Shown here piece after piece: positions 43,811 to 43,915 of a DNA stretch of 43,915 nucleotides (position 1 is its first letter; the number at the start of each line of letters is the position of its first letter). Under the pieces are notes generated by a model. It worked only from the letters and a program-made list of their open reading frames with translations. It ran no database searches and was not told the origin of the DNA. Made by a program: the position numbers and the translations under genes. The stretch is from an uncultured Clostridia bacterium (GTDB lineage Bacteria; Bacillota; Clostridia; TANB77; CAG-508): assembly GCA_947594935.1 (NCBI GenBank), contig CANQEM010000010.1:1-43915 (forward strand), given 5' to 3'.

Positions 43811-43915
43811 TGTTCTCGCGTAAAAGTGAGAACAAAGAACATTGAAAAATAAACAATAAAATCCTTTAAGAGAATAAACCTAAGCGGTGCAAATCAGAAA
43901 TGATAAAGTACCGAA
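43811..43915 (+). other. leader resembling a pre-rRNA leader (rRNA operon beyond the right edge)
   Basis: The predicted transcript starts with a hairpin, GTTCTCGC (43812-43819) with GTGAGAAC (43825-43832). AGAACATTGAAAAATAAAC follows, which resembles the TTCTTTGAAAA-type segment found upstream of clostridial 16S genes. No coding frame is supported. The 16S gene itself is not in the window, so the identity is an inference. Confidence 0.5.

Overview
The window is a very AT-rich chromosomal segment of a spore-forming, low-GC Clostridia-type Firmicute. It carries a GerA-type germinant-receptor operon, a full-length SigK gene, WhiA, an MreB/Mbl actin, a CIRCE-like groESL operator, the MEP isoprenoid enzymes IspF-IspE-IspD, strong SD sequences and many TTGnnn-17-TATAAT promoters. 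The species cannot be named from the sequence; an uncultivated gut-type Clostridia lineage is plausible.

Layout. 1-5570: a left-edge ATPase/regulator fragment, then NUDIX, HAD, ispF, ispE and ispD, and two unknown proteins. 5571-6030: a structured RNA, most likely 6S RNA. 6044-13138: prmC, whiA, hemW and a lipid/acyl cluster (condensation-type acyltransferase, membrane protein, TetR, acyl-CoA ligase). 13306-18619: a coiled-coil protein, MreB/Mbl, an interrupted mtaB, a small repeat protein and radA. 18639-23565: cyclophilin, pyrG, groESL and secG. 23567-27674 (minus): the gerA-type A-B-C operon plus a small two-helix ORF. 27830-34720: anchored proteins, a P-loop/Asp23-like protein, cmk, plsC, typA and trmR. 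34738-36313 (minus): an unknown gene, interrupted. 36440-41743: a U32 tRNA hydroxylase, sigK (minus), a DnaA-box cluster, a rhodanese, lepA and rlmB. 41818-43665: a large anchored protein. From 43776 to the right edge: a consensus promoter and leader resembling an rRNA operon leader.

The standout observation concerns the codon CGG. I checked every CGG triplet on both strands by eye. None lies in frame as a sense codon in any intact gene. CGG does occur in frame at exactly four places, and at each one the reading frame must move +1, skipping the C and continuing at GGN (Gly), to restore a full-length protein. Three sites are in mtaB; two of these restore the invariant Gly immediately before Fe-S-ligand cysteines. 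The fourth is at the apparent end of the unknown minus-strand gene, where CGG is followed directly by TAA, yet the +1 frame stays open for another 69 codons. The simplest reading is that CGG is unassigned or starved in this organism and acts as a +1 frameshift site or a CGGN four-base glycine codon. This would parallel the AGG-Y shifts reported in Perkinsus mitochondria and out-of-frame decoding in yeast Ty3. Assembly error or gene decay must still be excluded.

Functional links: MtaB (ms2t6A37), TrmR and the U32 protein (U34 modification), RlmB, LepA and TypA make this a region rich in translation genes. The ger operon, SigK and sporulation-type promoters support spore formation.
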